A stretch of DNA of 64,000 nucleotides from Xylona heveae TC161 (taxonomy: Eukaryota > Ascomycota > Xylonomycetes > Xylonales > Xylonaceae), in contig NW_017264197.1 in NCBI RefSeq assembly GCF_001619985.1, positions 496,001 to 560,000 of the forward strand, written 5' to 3'. The notes under the pieces are model-generated. The model saw only the letters and a list, made by a program, of their open reading frames with translations, did no database searches and was not told where the DNA came from. Positions 10,423 to 21,773 of this stretch are shown here, piece by piece. Position numbers and translations under genes: made by a program. Position 1 is the first letter of the stretch, and each line of letters opens with the position of its first letter.

Positions 10423-12899
10423 ATGGCCAGTGACTTCCGAGAGGAAATTATCAAGAAAAGGCCCATTGGGAGAGGACTTGATTCTTTTCGCAATTCGCTG
10501 AACTCGAAGTGTCGCGATTTGGGTATTGCGGAAGGAGCTGACATCCTCCAACGGCTCGATGATGAAGGTGAGATCTTAATCATGCTGTTCGACAAGCCTA
10601 ACGTCAACAGGCATCAAAGACACTATGCTCGAGCTTGTGAGAGCATTGCAGATTCTTCCTGCCGCATATACACTTCGCTCAGGAAAGGGCCGGGGTTTCC
10701 TCGCTGCGGAACTGGCAAATCTCTATTCGCGTCTTGATTCAAATGAAGAGAACCCGCGTTCCGTTATCCCGCTCTTTTCCAAAGTCATCCGCACGGCTAC
10801 TGACGATGAGGTTTGGAATGCGGCCTACGAGCTCATCACGGAATCCACGCCGCCGCCACGGCCACTAGCTTCCGTTTTTCAGACTCCCAGTCGATTCACC
10901 TCGAGCAACATAGTGGATTCATCCGAACATCGCAAAGACATGGACCCCCTTCTGAAGGAGGAATTGGGCCCCATCTATGTCGGCGTGCCCGGTTTCTACG
11001 AAGCCTTCTTCTGCACAGAGCCAGCACGCCAGACAATCTTCGAGGCAGTGTTTGCGAAATGTCAAGCAGGAGACAACCCGCTGTACCGTACAGAAAGCGG
11101 CTGGCGAGACTGGCCTGAAGGTTCCAGAGAGAAGGACGTGCTGAGTTGGCTCTCGACACGCGTCAATCTCTTCGTGGATTTAGCAAAGGTTCAACCGTCC
11201 GCGCCAAAGGTTTCGCGACGACCAGTGGCACAGCCCGCGCAGCCTCTCGCCGGGTCCACGGCGGGTCGAAAGCTCGATATTGGTTTTGTGGATGAGCCAA
11301 GCGCTCGCGAAGATTCCCGTTGCCACTGGGCACAGATCCTAGTTCCTGGCGAGCTAAAGAGCAATCCGTCAGCAGACAACACCTCAAAGACCTGGTTGGA
11401 CCTTGGCCGGTACGCACGAGAGGTGCTCACGGCCCAGGACATGCGGCGGAGCGTGCTAGGGTTTACGCTTTGCGGATCGTTGATGCGACTGTGGCTGTTC
11501 GACCGGATCGGGGCAATGGCATCTGTATCGTTCGATATCCATGGTGATGGTTTGCGGTTCGTCTCGGTGGTGTTGACCTTTCTCTGGATGAGCCGCGAAC
11601 AGCTAGGATTTGACCCTAGCATTATCGAACTGGACGGTCAGCACTTCATCGAGATTGGCCAGGGAAAGCAAAAAGAGCGGCTTATTATCGACGAACTGAT
11701 AAAACGGGCCACGTGCATTGCAGGACGGGCAACCACGTGCTGGAAAGCCCATCGCGAGGGGGACGACTCCAAGACTGTCTTCGTCATCAAAGACTCCTGG
11801 CAGTACACGGAGCGCGAAGAGGAGGGCGTCTTGTTGCGGGAGGCCACGGAGAAAAAAGTGAGAAATGTGGCCCGATACCATTACCATGAGACGGTCTTAG
11901 CTGGCGGCGACATAGACGATGTCTGCAACATCCGCAAAGGATTGGACATCACAAAAGCGACGAATTACATCGTGGAAAGCCAAAAGGCGGCTGATCTACA
12001 GAGATCCTCTCCAACACCTAGCTCGCGGAGCGAGGCCGATCGTGGTCGGAGCTTCGAAATCCCCAGTATTATTGGGCGCAAGCGATCGTCCAGCTCGTTC
12101 CGTCCGTCTCTCCCGTCCAGTAAACGGGCATGCTCGAGTTCTCCGACGAAGCGGCAGAGCCTATCCACGCCAGGGAATCGCGAACATCGACGGGTGATCA
12201 TACGTGACTACGGAACGCCTTTGCATAAGGCCAGCTCTGTCCTTGTCTTTGTTCGTGCACTGTGGGAGTGTCTCCAGGGTAAGCTGGCGGTGGTCGTCTT
12301 CGGAACCTCTAGCTAACCATACAGGGTGTAAGGACTTGTACGAAAAGACCGGTCTGTTGCAGTGCGATATATCCACCGGAAATCTTCGAATGAACGAGGA
12401 CGAGGGGAACCCTTCATGGTTTGCATTCATCATTGATCTCGACCTCGCTGTCAGGGCAGACCGAACGGGACCGTCTCCTGTCCGTCACAAGACTGGAACA
12501 CGACCCTTTATGGCCGTTGGTGTTATGCAAGGCGAGTTGCGTGCCATCAAACACGATTATGAATCGTTCTTTTGGGTCTTCTTTTGGTTTGGCATCCACT
12601 ACAATGGCCCACACGGAAAGAGTCGCGTGGTTCGTAGGTTCGAGAATTGGAACTACATGGATATAAGGGAGCTAGCAGAGGTGAAGAAAGGTGTCGTGGC
12701 CGACGAAGAAGACTTTCTCCAGACGGTGGAGGAGTATTTTACACCATTCTATCAACCCTTGATTCCTTGGGTCAACAGACTACGAAAGATCATATTCCCA
12801 GGCGGCAGCAGACGGAAGGACAGCAGTCCTGAGCTATTTTCTTTGATGGATGATCTGTTTCAGAAAGCACAGGAAGCTCTTGCAAGTCGGGACTCGTAA
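10423..12899 (+). CDS. FunK1-type fungal protein kinase, 795 aa
   Basis: The model has three exons: 10423-10567, 10611-12278 and 12325-12899. Both introns (43 and 46 nt) have CTAAC branch sites and the frame closes on 795 residues. The region from KTWLDLGRYAREVLTAQDMR through FTLCGSLMRLWLFDRIGA and DIHGDGLRFV matches the N-terminal part of the FunK1 family (PF17667). After a low-complexity Ser/Arg insert, the kinase C-lobe follows: GLLQCDISTGNLRM, then FIIDLDLAV, TGTRPFMAVGVM and HDYESFFWVFFWFGIH. The usual catalytic-loop H-R-D is Q-C-D here, although the aspartate and the distal asparagine remain. FunK1 kinases are expanded in some fungi and poorly characterised. Confidence 0.85.
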
Positions 12900-12977
12900 T
12901 TCTAACTCTAACCTTGAATCAGTCTCGGCCTTGTCACTATGTTTCTCACATGAAGCATTGCAAAGCGGTAACTTGTA

Positions 12978-13575
12978 ATGACCCTCCATCCCTTTGTGCG
13001 AGTCAGCAATAGCACTCTGCCCTCATCGGAAAGTGTTGCGTCAGCAATCAGTCAGGTATCCAAGAAACTTGAATCATCCAAATGGAGGAACAGCGCTCGC
13101 CTTGATCCAGGAACCAACTTTGGAGCACTGGAACAATTGAAACATCTCCTCCCCAAGGCACTCGATTCGGCAAAAGCGACAGTGGATGACCTGGAGGAAT
13201 TCCAAAACTCCGAAGACTATATACCGATGGAACTTGGCTCACATCTCGACGGATGCAAAGATTTGCTCAAAGAGATCCTGGGACAGATTGACTCCTTTCA
13301 TGCTGAAGCAGACCGAGGCGGGTACAGATCGATTCCGACTTACGCCGAGTATGTAGGATTTGGTGATATGATTGCCCAATTATCGACCGTTCCTGTGGGC
13401 ACCAGAGCCCTCATTCCAGTATATAAGGCAAGGTACGTTTGTTGTACACCTGTATTTGGAAGTGATGACATCCTAATGAGAGATTAGGGGTTCTCTGTGT
13501 GGTGCGTGGGTAGATAGCATGGAGCAAGCCACCGAGGAGAGGTATTTGCCGGCGACCCTTTCAGATTACAAGTAA
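12978..13575 (+). CDS. Unknown helical protein, 180 aa
   Basis: Exon 12978-13432, a 55-nt intron with a CTAAT-type branch site, and exon 13488-13575 give an intact 180-residue frame ending TLSDYK. The protein is mostly helical (QLKHLLPKALDSAKATVDDL, and CKDLLKEILGQIDSFHAEAD). It lies 78 bp after the FunK1 stop on the same strand. No family is recognised. It resembles small helical accessory proteins of fungal repertoires, but that is impression only. Confidence 0.5.
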
Positions 13576-15038
13576 GGGTTGCTGCCTTTGCGACGTTGAG
13601 TGGGAGTGGAGAGAGAGCTTGCGAGGTAGAGAGTATTGTTCGTTTAGAGTGTAATCTGATAATTTTCTCGCTGTGCCATGTTCTAGCTTTGGTTCCGTCA
13701 AATGCGTGGCATGAATAGCGTTGGCCACCACAAACCTAGTTCTCAATGCAGTGCCGATCGGCTGACGTGAGTTAAGGGTCTCGAGGGTATGGTAAGGCGT
13801 GCTATGTAGGCTGCTGCCTCCGATAATGCTCGGACGAGTGGTCGCCGCGGCCAGAATGAGGCTCCTCGAGCGTATGAGGGTCTGGTGGTAGCAAGGTATC
13901 CCATATACGTGCGCCTTGGTACGTACAAGTCGTCTCGGTGTGCCTCTGTCCAGCAGGGCGTTTCAGAGTGGCTGGTCACTAGCAGATCACCTACGATCTG
14001 ACAAAATTCGCGGAAGCCGGTCCTAGCGCCAGTGACAAGCCAATCCCAGGTAGTTCGTTGGCCGGTGCATCAAATTCCGATCAGATCGACTGAAACGAAG
14101 GTTGCTGCCCCCAAAATCGGCAAGCCTCGTGAACCGAAGATGCTGTCAATTTTGGCTCCTGCCTCCAAACTGAGTCGGATGGCTTTCCAGTTTCCATCAT
14201 ACTTTTCGAGGTCGACGATCACTTCCGACCATCGACTGTCCCCTCAACGCCTCTAATCTGATCAAACCTCGCTTTTCGGGCGATGCTAGTAGGCGGACTT
14301 CTAGAAGTAGAGAGCACCGTTTGCCCGTGCTTTGGCTACCGCTTAATCTGTCAAACCGAATCGGAGCAAAGCGGGCGCAATGGCCAGACGTTTGTGTCAG
14401 CTGCTACTGCGGAAGTGCTATCTCGGCTCGTTATCTCGCTTCGCTACAAGATGCCAAATACGGAGTACATAGTACGTGGTGGGAAACTACCAAATCGTCA
14501 TCGACGGCCCGCAACATGTGGCGGGTGGGCGACCGTGGCCGCCTTGCCCCTCTCTTCCCGCAGCCCGTTCTTCCAGGATCACATGCGTCTAAAATCTACC
14601 GCATTCGATGCAGTGGAACGAAACCGTGCCCTCTTCCCTCTTCTCCGCGCCCCGGGCGTACAGACAGCAGCCAGGAAATGGCCAATCCACTCGATCTGCG
14701 TGGCAGCAGCGTCAAGGGCTCGAACATGGATCATGCTGACGCCTGAGATGGTAAAGGAGCCAATTCGTCGTGACCACACCTTTGACTAGATCACCTCCTG
14801 CGATAAGTACTTACACAGGCCGTCTTCGATGCCGTGCTGAACAAACATTTTAGATTACACCCTTCATCTGTCACGAAGTTCTAATAGTCATTAAATTTTT
14901 GGTACGCACTTCTTTCGCTCCATCTTCCAGGGGGATGATGCTACCATTCCCGTGTATCCTAGCCAGACTGACCGTAGACAGATAACTTGCGATTGCGGTC
15001 CGAGACCCTATCGGTGTACGCGTTCGGTCCTGATTTCA
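13576..15038. other. Gene-poor stretch, no supported gene
   Basis: Frames of up to 168 codons overlap one another at 14283-14789 but look like random open frames in GC-rich DNA, rich in Arg, Ser, Cys and Pro. No splice structure or domain was found. Confidence 0.35.
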
Positions 15039-15398
15039 ATGTCCAGCATCTTGAAACCATCCTACGAAGGATACGTCGGCACTCCAGACGAGGCGCGGAG
15101 GGTCGTCCAAGGGTGCGTGATGGGCATATTACACCACGCCCCTCGTCGGATGCGCAAAAGCGAAGAGGCCGAATTGATCCAATCTGGTAACGTCTTTGTG
15201 GTCGAGAAGAACGCATCTGGAATTGAAGAGTGGGTGGACAGTGTGGACTGGAACGCCAGCGAGCCTCTTAAGAAGAAGACCTTCACTGTCACTATGCATG
15301 GTCACAGGCATCATGTGACATCGTACTATACGGACGAGGACATACGGAACCATCGGCTTCAGATTCCATCTTGCAGCGTTCTTCTACAGAATATCTAG
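15039..15398 (+). CDS. Compact Gti1/Pac2 (WOPR) protein, 119 aa
   Basis: The first ATG in good register is at 15039. YEGYVGTPDEARRVVQGCVM, the QSGNVFVVEKNASGIEEWVD stretch and DWNAS match the first half of the WOPR DNA-binding domain (Wor1, Ryp1, Pac2, Gti1). KKKTFTVTMHG and HHVTSYYTDEDI, followed by LQIPSC, match the second half. In ordinary members a linker of several dozen residues separates the halves; here they are almost directly joined. WOPR proteins are sequence-specific regulators of morphology and virulence in fungi. This copy lacks the long disordered tail and is either a minimal regulator or a shrunken paralogue. The frame is intact. Confidence 0.7.
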   Translation: MSSILKPSYEGYVGTPDEARRVVQGCVMGILHHAPRRMRKSEEAELIQSGNVFVVEKNASGIEEWVDSVDWNASEPLKKKTFTVTMHGHRHHVTSYYTDEDIRNHRLQIPSCSVLLQNI

Positions 15399-15727
15399 CG
15401 TCCATATGAGCTCCCAGCTGTCTGCTTCTTGGGCATCTAGGCGTGCTTGTTGGTTGCCCAACTTCGTCTTCTAGTCTATTGAGATCCGATTGGTTTGAAG
15501 GAGTAACTTTACAGCTTCATAGCTAGCTTCCTCAACCAATTCCAAGCATGCACGTTGGCAGCCAATTAGAGGCGATGTATATCTCGGCATATTATACACA
15601 ACTGCTTCGATTTATCCGGTGTGATATTCGTGGATTTTGGTATGGTCGCCAACTATAATTGTGTCCCTCTTGATCGACATACGCGGCATTGGTACCGTGG
15701 AGCACCTCGCGGACTTTCGCGTGGAAT
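15399..15727. other. Spacer between convergent genes
   Basis: No coding or structured feature was recognised. It is the shared 3' flank of the WOPR gene and the opposite-strand deaminase gene. Confidence 0.5.
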
Positions 15728-17713
15728 TCACGAAGCGGAAGAGCGTATCCGAGCATGCCACTCCACCTTCACTGTCGTTCCTTCTGCCGTGATGTAAAGG
15801 CTCTGAAGGTTGCTAAGGGACATTTCACTGTCTAGAGACTCCGCATTGATGATAGAACTCCGATGGCTTTCCCGTACTCTTCTGCTGTCCTCATCTGTGA
15901 GCCATTCAACGGTGTAACCAAAATCGGGTGACGAGGTGACAATTTCAACCTGCAATTCCAGGCGTCCCGCCGTATGAAGCGACGACGTTCGGTAAACGTC
16001 AATGCCATTCGATAAGATTGGGCTTTGAAAGGGCGCTTGTCTCGCAGAGAGAAGACTATCTGGAGTTGACAGTCGCCGGATCTGCAAAGTATCGCCGGCA
16101 CCTGAAGCGTCCGAAACAGTCTGGTCACTGGACATTGCACGTCCTGCAGACTCTGCCGTCCGGTTTGATTCCTCGAATATCCGCGGAAGAGATGGGGTGG
16201 GCGTTCTCACTCTATCCATATCCTTTTGCACAGAGCTGCATTTTGTTGTCTCCGACATTGGCAACGTGAGGAGAGTGCTCTCATTGGGCAACGGAAAGAC
16301 GGTCTTCTGCCGTCGCAATAATAGAGTGGAAAGGCTTTCCTTGATACAGCTTTGTAGCACATCATTGAACATTCGTTCGATCTCTTTCAGTTGTGGAAGA
16401 GATGGCAGTCGCCACCCAGGATACAACCGTCCGTGGCATCGCGGAGTATGTAATTTTCCAGCCAGCTTGATGAGAGAATTGCACAGAAAGCAAGCATCCT
16501 TGCTGGCACAAATCACTCGAGGGGGAATCTTCGACGTGCGACGCTCACAGTGCGCGATTAGCTGGATCTCAGCGTGGATCTTTGCCTCTCGCATGGTTCC
16601 CCGCACGCAGGCGGAGAACTGATCTGCAGCCTTCCCTTTAGGAGCATCCAGAAAATGCAGAACCTGAGTAAGAGCGTTGTCACGAATATATTTTTGATCG
16701 ATCCGTAAGAGCGTAGTCCGTAGGACAGGAACGTATCCACTGGGTGAGAAGGACTGAAATGCCTCAGAGGGTAGCTTGATAGCGGAGGCTTTCATCTGTC
16801 GCGCCAAGGGGACCTTCTTCGCCGTGCGATAGAGAAATTTAGCAGCGGTCCGATACCTGGAGACTTTATGAACAACGTTCAATAGACTTTTGCGCTCTGC
16901 TGGACTCATATCCTTGTTGGGTATCCTGTCGAGCATAGAGCCAAGCGTTTCCACTTGCCCCAAATGATGAATGCCTTCGACTAGAGCGCCCAGGCGAGGT
17001 TCGGTCTGATTCCCGCTCCATGAATTTATCAACTTTATCACTTCTCTGGATCTTCTGGTAAATATGTCAATGGTGGAGGCCAAGGTTCGGCTCGGGATTC
17101 GGGTTGTATCAATCATCTTCACGCATTCTATCGTTTTCTTCAGGACTTCTTTGATAGGTTTCTTTTTAGATTCCCCAACGATAGAAGTGAATCGGAGTCG
17201 TTGCAGAATGCGTTTCGAACACATGGAGATAACTTCGGCGAAGATGTCCTTCTCAATGCTAGGGTAATCACGTCGATCTGGGTTGTTAGCGCAGTCGAGG
17301 AGCGAATTTGAGAGCCACTTACTGTCCGATACCCTTGCAAGAACGAGGAAGAGGTTATCGAGGCATCGTACTGTATTGCGAAGGATGCTATCGCCATCAT
17401 CGCACCTCGTCCTATTCACAGCCACGAAGACATTTAAGTTAAGCAAATCTGCCGACTGTTCGATGCAGACTGCAGGAATGTGGTTTCGATCGTTCTCGGT
17501 TTGTGCGAGAAATGCGAGGATACTTGCCAGGCCGCGCTCTTTATCCAAGCTTAAGGCATAGCCATCCTGGCAAGCCAGCACACGATCAAGGGCATTTGAT
17601 GACGGAGGGAAAGGCACTGATTGGACGGGACCTGCGTTACGAAAAGAGTGGAGAATGGAGAAAAGGGCGATATTCTCAGCGCAGATAGTGGAGGCTTCTA
17701 GCTGGATTGTCAT
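15728..17713 (-). CDS. OTT_1508-type deaminase-domain protein, 661 aa
   Basis: One long frame begins MTIQLEASTICAEN. Residues 1-340 are helical with no recognised domain. Residues about 376-440 carry a deaminase-fold signature: KIHAEIQLIAHCE with the H-A-E zinc/proton-shuttle motif at 380-382, then ASKDACFLCNSLIKLAGK with C-x-x-C at 408-411, and TPRCHGRLYPGWRLP. This layout matches the OTT_1508-like deaminase family (PF14441), which is expanded in fungi. The motif residues expected for zinc binding are all present. The last 200 residues are polar and probably disordered. Substrate and role are unknown. A possible acceptor (TCTATAG) just upstream of the ATG means an additional 5' exon cannot be excluded. 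Confidence 0.8.
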   Translation of the reverse strand: MTIQLEASTICAENIALFSILHSFRNAGPVQSVPFPPSSNALDRVLACQDGYALSLDKERGLASILAFLAQTENDRNHIPAVCIEQSADLLNLNVFVAVNRTRCDDGDSILRNTVRCLDNLFLVLARVSDSKWLSNSLLDCANNPDRRDYPSIEKDIFAEVISMCSKRILQRLRFTSIVGESKKKPIKEVLKKTIECVKMIDTTRIPSRTLASTIDIFTRRSREVIKLINSWSGNQTEPRLGALVEGIHHLGQVETLGSMLDRIPNKDMSPAERKSLLNVVHKVSRYRTAAKFLYRTAKKVPLARQMKASAIKLPSEAFQSFSPSGYVPVLRTTLLRIDQKYIRDNALTQVLHFLDAPKGKAADQFSACVRGTMREAKIHAEIQLIAHCERRTSKIPPRVICASKDACFLCNSLIKLAGKLHTPRCHGRLYPGWRLPSLPQLKEIERMFNDVLQSCIKESLSTLLLRRQKTVFPLPNESTLLTLPMSETTKCSSVQKDMDRVRTPTPSLPRIFEESNRTAESAGRAMSSDQTVSDASGAGDTLQIRRLSTPDSLLSARQAPFQSPILSNGIDVYRTSSLHTAGRLELQVEIVTSSPDFGYTVEWLTDEDSRRVRESHRSSIINAESLDSEMSLSNLQSLYITAEGTTVKVEWHARIRSSAS

Positions 17714-18826
17714 CGGACCGAACGGAGAACATTGGTGACTGGGCAGCAGTCGGTCAAACTATAGACCAAATGGAACTATGAAGGTTCGCAACCGAATAGC
17801 ATCCTTTGAACACTCTATCCCTCCACTGTTTAGTCCGATAGGCCTCTTCTGTGACCTGGAGTTGCTGATGCTTGGAATGGCTCGAACTCTCATTAACCCA
17901 CCGTTCCCTGAGCTCAGCCCATGTGATTGTACCCGTCAAAGGGCAGCTTCAGCCGGCGTCGCAGGCAACATGTGGGAGCGGCTGGTGAAACGGAAAGTGG
18001 TTGCGAACCCAGGTGCAAGGGAAGAATCTGTCTGCCTGTCATACAGGCCGTTCGGTGCATGGGGTGAGAAGGTCAGCTTTGTATGTACATTCCTATATCA
18101 CTACTTGTACATGTCTATCGTTGAAGAAAATCCGGGTGCAAAGGTGGCAAAGCATATCAAGATGACTGCTATGAGCCTCTGGCTGTTACATTTTAGACTG
18201 CCTCTTGCTACGGCATTTCAACGGCGGAGGCTTTTAGGTCGAACCGTCCCCTGTGCCTGGATCTGGAAAGACGGACGAGTGCAGCCTAAATTCAAGTTCG
18301 GAAGGACTACCTACCACCCGCGTTGATCGTTCCCGACTTGGCCTTGCCGCTTGGGGGCACGGTCGTGCCCGATATGGTATCGCTATGCCAAGGCGGCCAT
18401 GTTGTCCAAGCTTAGGCTGAATTGTCTCATCCCGGAGCTGGACAACGACCCACCAGTTCGTGGACTGATGGTCTGGTTCTCCACTTGATCGACAACACCT
18501 CAACGGTGATGGGACGACACCCCAGAACACCCACAAGCATGCATGTGGAAGTGGTTTCAGCCAAACTGGATGCCTACCAAGAGCCTTGCTATCAAAGGTA
18601 CACTCCGGAACCAATAAGGGCCAGCTACCCTCGATTTGTCCTGTCCAGACACCCCCATGGTAGCCTCCAAGAGCCGCCCATCTGAAAAGCGACACGCCTA
18701 CCACTTGTACAGACCCACAATGCGGGCCCTCAATATCTGCATGTCTGCTTTAAAGAATAGGCGTTGGGCGCCCTGAATTTATCATTAACATTTCGATTGC
18801 CTCAGCCCTCGCCCATTTTCAAGACG
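17714..18826. other. Spacer, no supported gene
   Basis: A plus-strand frame at 17778-18326 and a minus-strand frame at 18234-18704 are open but show no domain. The minus-strand 17754-17939 frame could hold an upstream exon of the deaminase gene, but no good donor was found. Confidence 0.35.
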
Positions 18827-19563
18827 ATGCCTCTCGACGGTGCCCACAGTACCAATGGCGTCCAGGATCGACGCGGCGGACGGGCCGAGCCTCGCCGCAG
18901 TGTCCGATTAGGAGCTTCAGACAGCATGACGGAGGTCCTGCCGGTTCGTGAGGAGGCCGAGTGGGTCTCCGCGCAGAAGCATACCATCGAGGAGCAGCTT
19001 CGGACAGGATCTGCCATCCTCGTGTTGCAGAGCAACTACACCGATCGAAGCCATTGTCGAGCCGTTGTCTGCCCGCCGCGGCAGGTCACCGGGTGGCCCA
19101 ACATCTCTTCGGCCTTCCGGCTCAAACTCATGCACTCCAGGTCAGCGTGTGACCCTGCCGAGCTTCCGATCGTCCTTTGGTTCCTAATGGCTGGTGCCGC
19201 TGACAGTGCACTAGGACTAACGAATACTTTCACGTCAGTTGCATGGAACGAATGCTCGACCTTACGACACTCATTGAGCCGGGGTACTTCAAAATGGAGG
19301 GCGGCGTGTCTCTAGTAGGCATACTGGGCCACACGCTCAAAACCCAAAGATTCCACGAAGCGATTGAGGATTGGTTTGGTTACGGAGGCCGCACGTTCGA
19401 TCCTTCCGCTTACAGTGCGTATCGCAAGGCGCACAGGAAATGGGAGGGCGATGTCGGCACACAGAGCATCCGCATCAGCTCGCTGGTCACGGCGACGATT
19501 GCCTTTGCCCACCTTGGCCAAGAGAGCCCACAGTCAACGAATTTTTCCCGGAAGAGCGCATAG
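18827..19563 (+). CDS. Unknown protein, possibly frameshifted at its end
   Basis: Exon 1 (18827-19140) starts MPLDGAHSTNGVQDRRGG. A 98-nt intron (GTCAGC...CGTCAG) is followed by exon 2 from 19239, reading CMERMLDLTTLIEPGYFKM and DWFGYGGRTFDPSAYSAYRK. In this frame the protein stops at 19563 with NFSRKSA. The neighbouring frame, however, continues with VNEFFPEERIARTLSDVLAL to a stop at 19607 and looks more protein-like. A single-base indel around 19520-19545 may have cut the true C-terminus. No family is recognised. Confidence 0.45.
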
Positions 19564-19607
19564 CTCGGACACTGAGCGATGTGCTGGCGTTGGTGGATGA
19601 TCTTTGA

Positions 19608-20233
19608 TGGATCTCGCGGGTCCTTGGGGAGAAGACCTCGGTGGGGAACCTCATGCAAAGACCATCCTGCCGGGAATGGAATGCCGATAATGGCCTCGAG
19701 GATTGAGCTCTTACCTGTGATGGTCTCCACTACCACCAGCTGTTAACAACAGCATTGCGGCGGAGCCAAAGATTCTTGGTAGGTAAGGAGGGCGTAGTCA
19801 TCAGATAAGTCTTTCGTCGTCGCTGGAACTATGCAAAATGCAGTGGCATGGACAGAGGTCAGGGGCAAAGCTCAAGTTCACTCAGAAATTTGTTAATTAT
19901 CTCATCGTTGCCAAAAAAAAAAAAAAGCTGAGGCCTGCACGCGTGCTTCCTTAAAACAAGACGATTTGTCTATAGATAGGATGGAAACGTATTACTTTGA
20001 CATTACTTTGCACCTGTTTGCCGGTGCGTGAAGGAATTTCAAGAACGTCCAAATATTAATGAGCTCTTCTCTTTGCATCATATTCAGCAGTGACTTGGAG
20101 ATTCGAAGACGCGAGAGAGGCCACTGCTGCATCGCGTACGTAAATGCGGATTTATCGTCCGTTATGCTGCGATTCGCAAGCAGTCAACAGCGTAGTGCAA
20201 AGACGAGCCAGGTCTCAGCGGCCGTAGCATCAT
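19608..20233. other. Spacer with poly-A run
   Basis: No gene was recognised. A run of 14 A lies at about 19913-19926. It has no retroposed gene beside it that I can identify. Confidence 0.5.
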
Positions 20234-21773
20234 CTACGCCGTGGAACCGTCTTTCTTGGCTCGGTTCGCTCGACCCGCGAACGTTCGATCGGTGGGACTT
20301 GTGCTTCCTGCTGAGCTTCTCGCCACGTCCCTATTGTTCGAGGATTCGGATGGCATACTGGTGCTTTGCCGTCGTCGACTGGCTACGCTGGCCCCGCGTG
20401 AGATTTTCAGAGTCGCTGGTATCCGCGTGGCTTGCGCCTGCGCCTCGATCTGTGCCGCGTTGACGAACGGCTGATCGGACCATAGCGCCACCCCTTCGCA
20501 CAACAGCTTCTGATCTCTTTCTCGACAGATGCGTGGGAACAGCACCATGATTGGAGCTGCACCATCCGACGGGTCTCCCTCGGGGGACTCGCCACGCATG
20601 CGCCAGGTCGTGTTTTCCTGACGAAGATTGATTGACACGCTGATGTCTTCCTCACTGCGCAGGCGTCTTTCCCACAGATCCGCCGTCGTTTCGAGATATG
20701 CCGACAGATCCCGTGCGAATAGATCGCGGTCGGTATCGGACAAAAGAGGCGCGGCCATTCCGAGCACGTCAGTGGTTGCTCTGCGAACGCTCTGGACGCG
20801 TGCCTGAGTCTCTTCGAACGCATAAGCCTTCAAGATCAGCGAACGCATGACGCCCTCTTGCAGCGGGTGGTGCGCAAGTCGATCCAGCAAGTCACGCGGG
20901 ACGCGTCCTTGTCGGACGACGCTGGGATCCTGGAAGATGGATTTGACCAGTTCATTGGCGATCAAGGATTCGACCGCGGCGGCGCGCATGTGCTTGGACG
21001 CTGAGGAATTGGAGATGGCGATCGGACCGGAAAACACGCTCATGAAGCTCGATTGCCACAGGCGCTGATACACATCGTCCTGCATAGCATGAGCAACCGT
21101 CTTGGAAATATCCTGTCCATCCTGCATCGCACTTACTCGGTTGGCCTCCTGCGGCAGGTCGCGGGCAAAGTATCGCTGCGACAGCTTGTAGAGCTGCTGG
21201 GACAATTGTTCGAGTTCATGTTCACTGTCACGGTCAGCGTCACCGTCGATCGGGGCCTCGGTGTGCTTACAAGTCCTCGTCGAGATCTGTCAATCCAAGC
21301 GCCCGTTCCCGGCTCTCCGCCAGGTCTTTGGAGTCCTTTATCTGAGCTCTATAATTGACCAGTAATGTCTGCGCCTCCTGAAGTTGCTGTCGCGTTTGGT
21401 CAAGAGCACCCTTGTTCGTCATCAGCTGCGTCTGCAAATCCTGCACCTCATTCGCGCGGATTGTTTGAGCCCTTGAATGTGTTTCCTGCAGCTCGTCCTG
21501 GAGCTCAGCCTCTCGGACTCGCCACGTGCTGTACCGACTGTCATAGTCGTCATGCAGACGCGATCGTACGGCGTTGGCTTCATCAAGCTCCCGCTGCTTC
21601 TCCTTCAGATCTTGCTGCATCTTCGCCAGCTGCTGTCGCAGCGAGCTAATGTTGTCCCCTGCTTTTTCCACGTCCGACAGATATGGGGAATAGGCAAGAA
21701 TCTCCTTCGTCGCGGTGACGAAGGCATTCCATTTTCCCGGAGGTAAAGACTCGGCATGGCGATTCGAAGGCAT
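20234..21773 (-). CDS. Coiled-coil protein of unknown function, 497 aa
   Basis: Exon 1 (21773-21271) and exon 2 (21224-20234) join across a 46-nt GTAAGC...GACAG intron and keep frame for 497 residues. Residues about 40-165 form a long heptad-like coiled coil (SSLRQQLAKMQQDLKEKQRE and VQDLQTQLMTNKGALDQTRQ). The middle is helical (AAAVESLIANELVKSIFQDP and HHPLQEGVMRSLILKAYAFE). The last 60 residues are Ser/Arg/Thr-rich and disordered. It has no membrane segment. The fold suggests an oligomeric scaffold; no named family was recognised. Confidence 0.6.

Noticed and set aside
13743-14789. Several overlapping frames of 60-168 codons
   Set aside because: They lie on both strands, overlap one another and show no family signature.
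19913-19926. Poly-A run as the tail of a retroposed copy
   Set aside because: No upstream gene copy or flanking target-site duplication could be seen.
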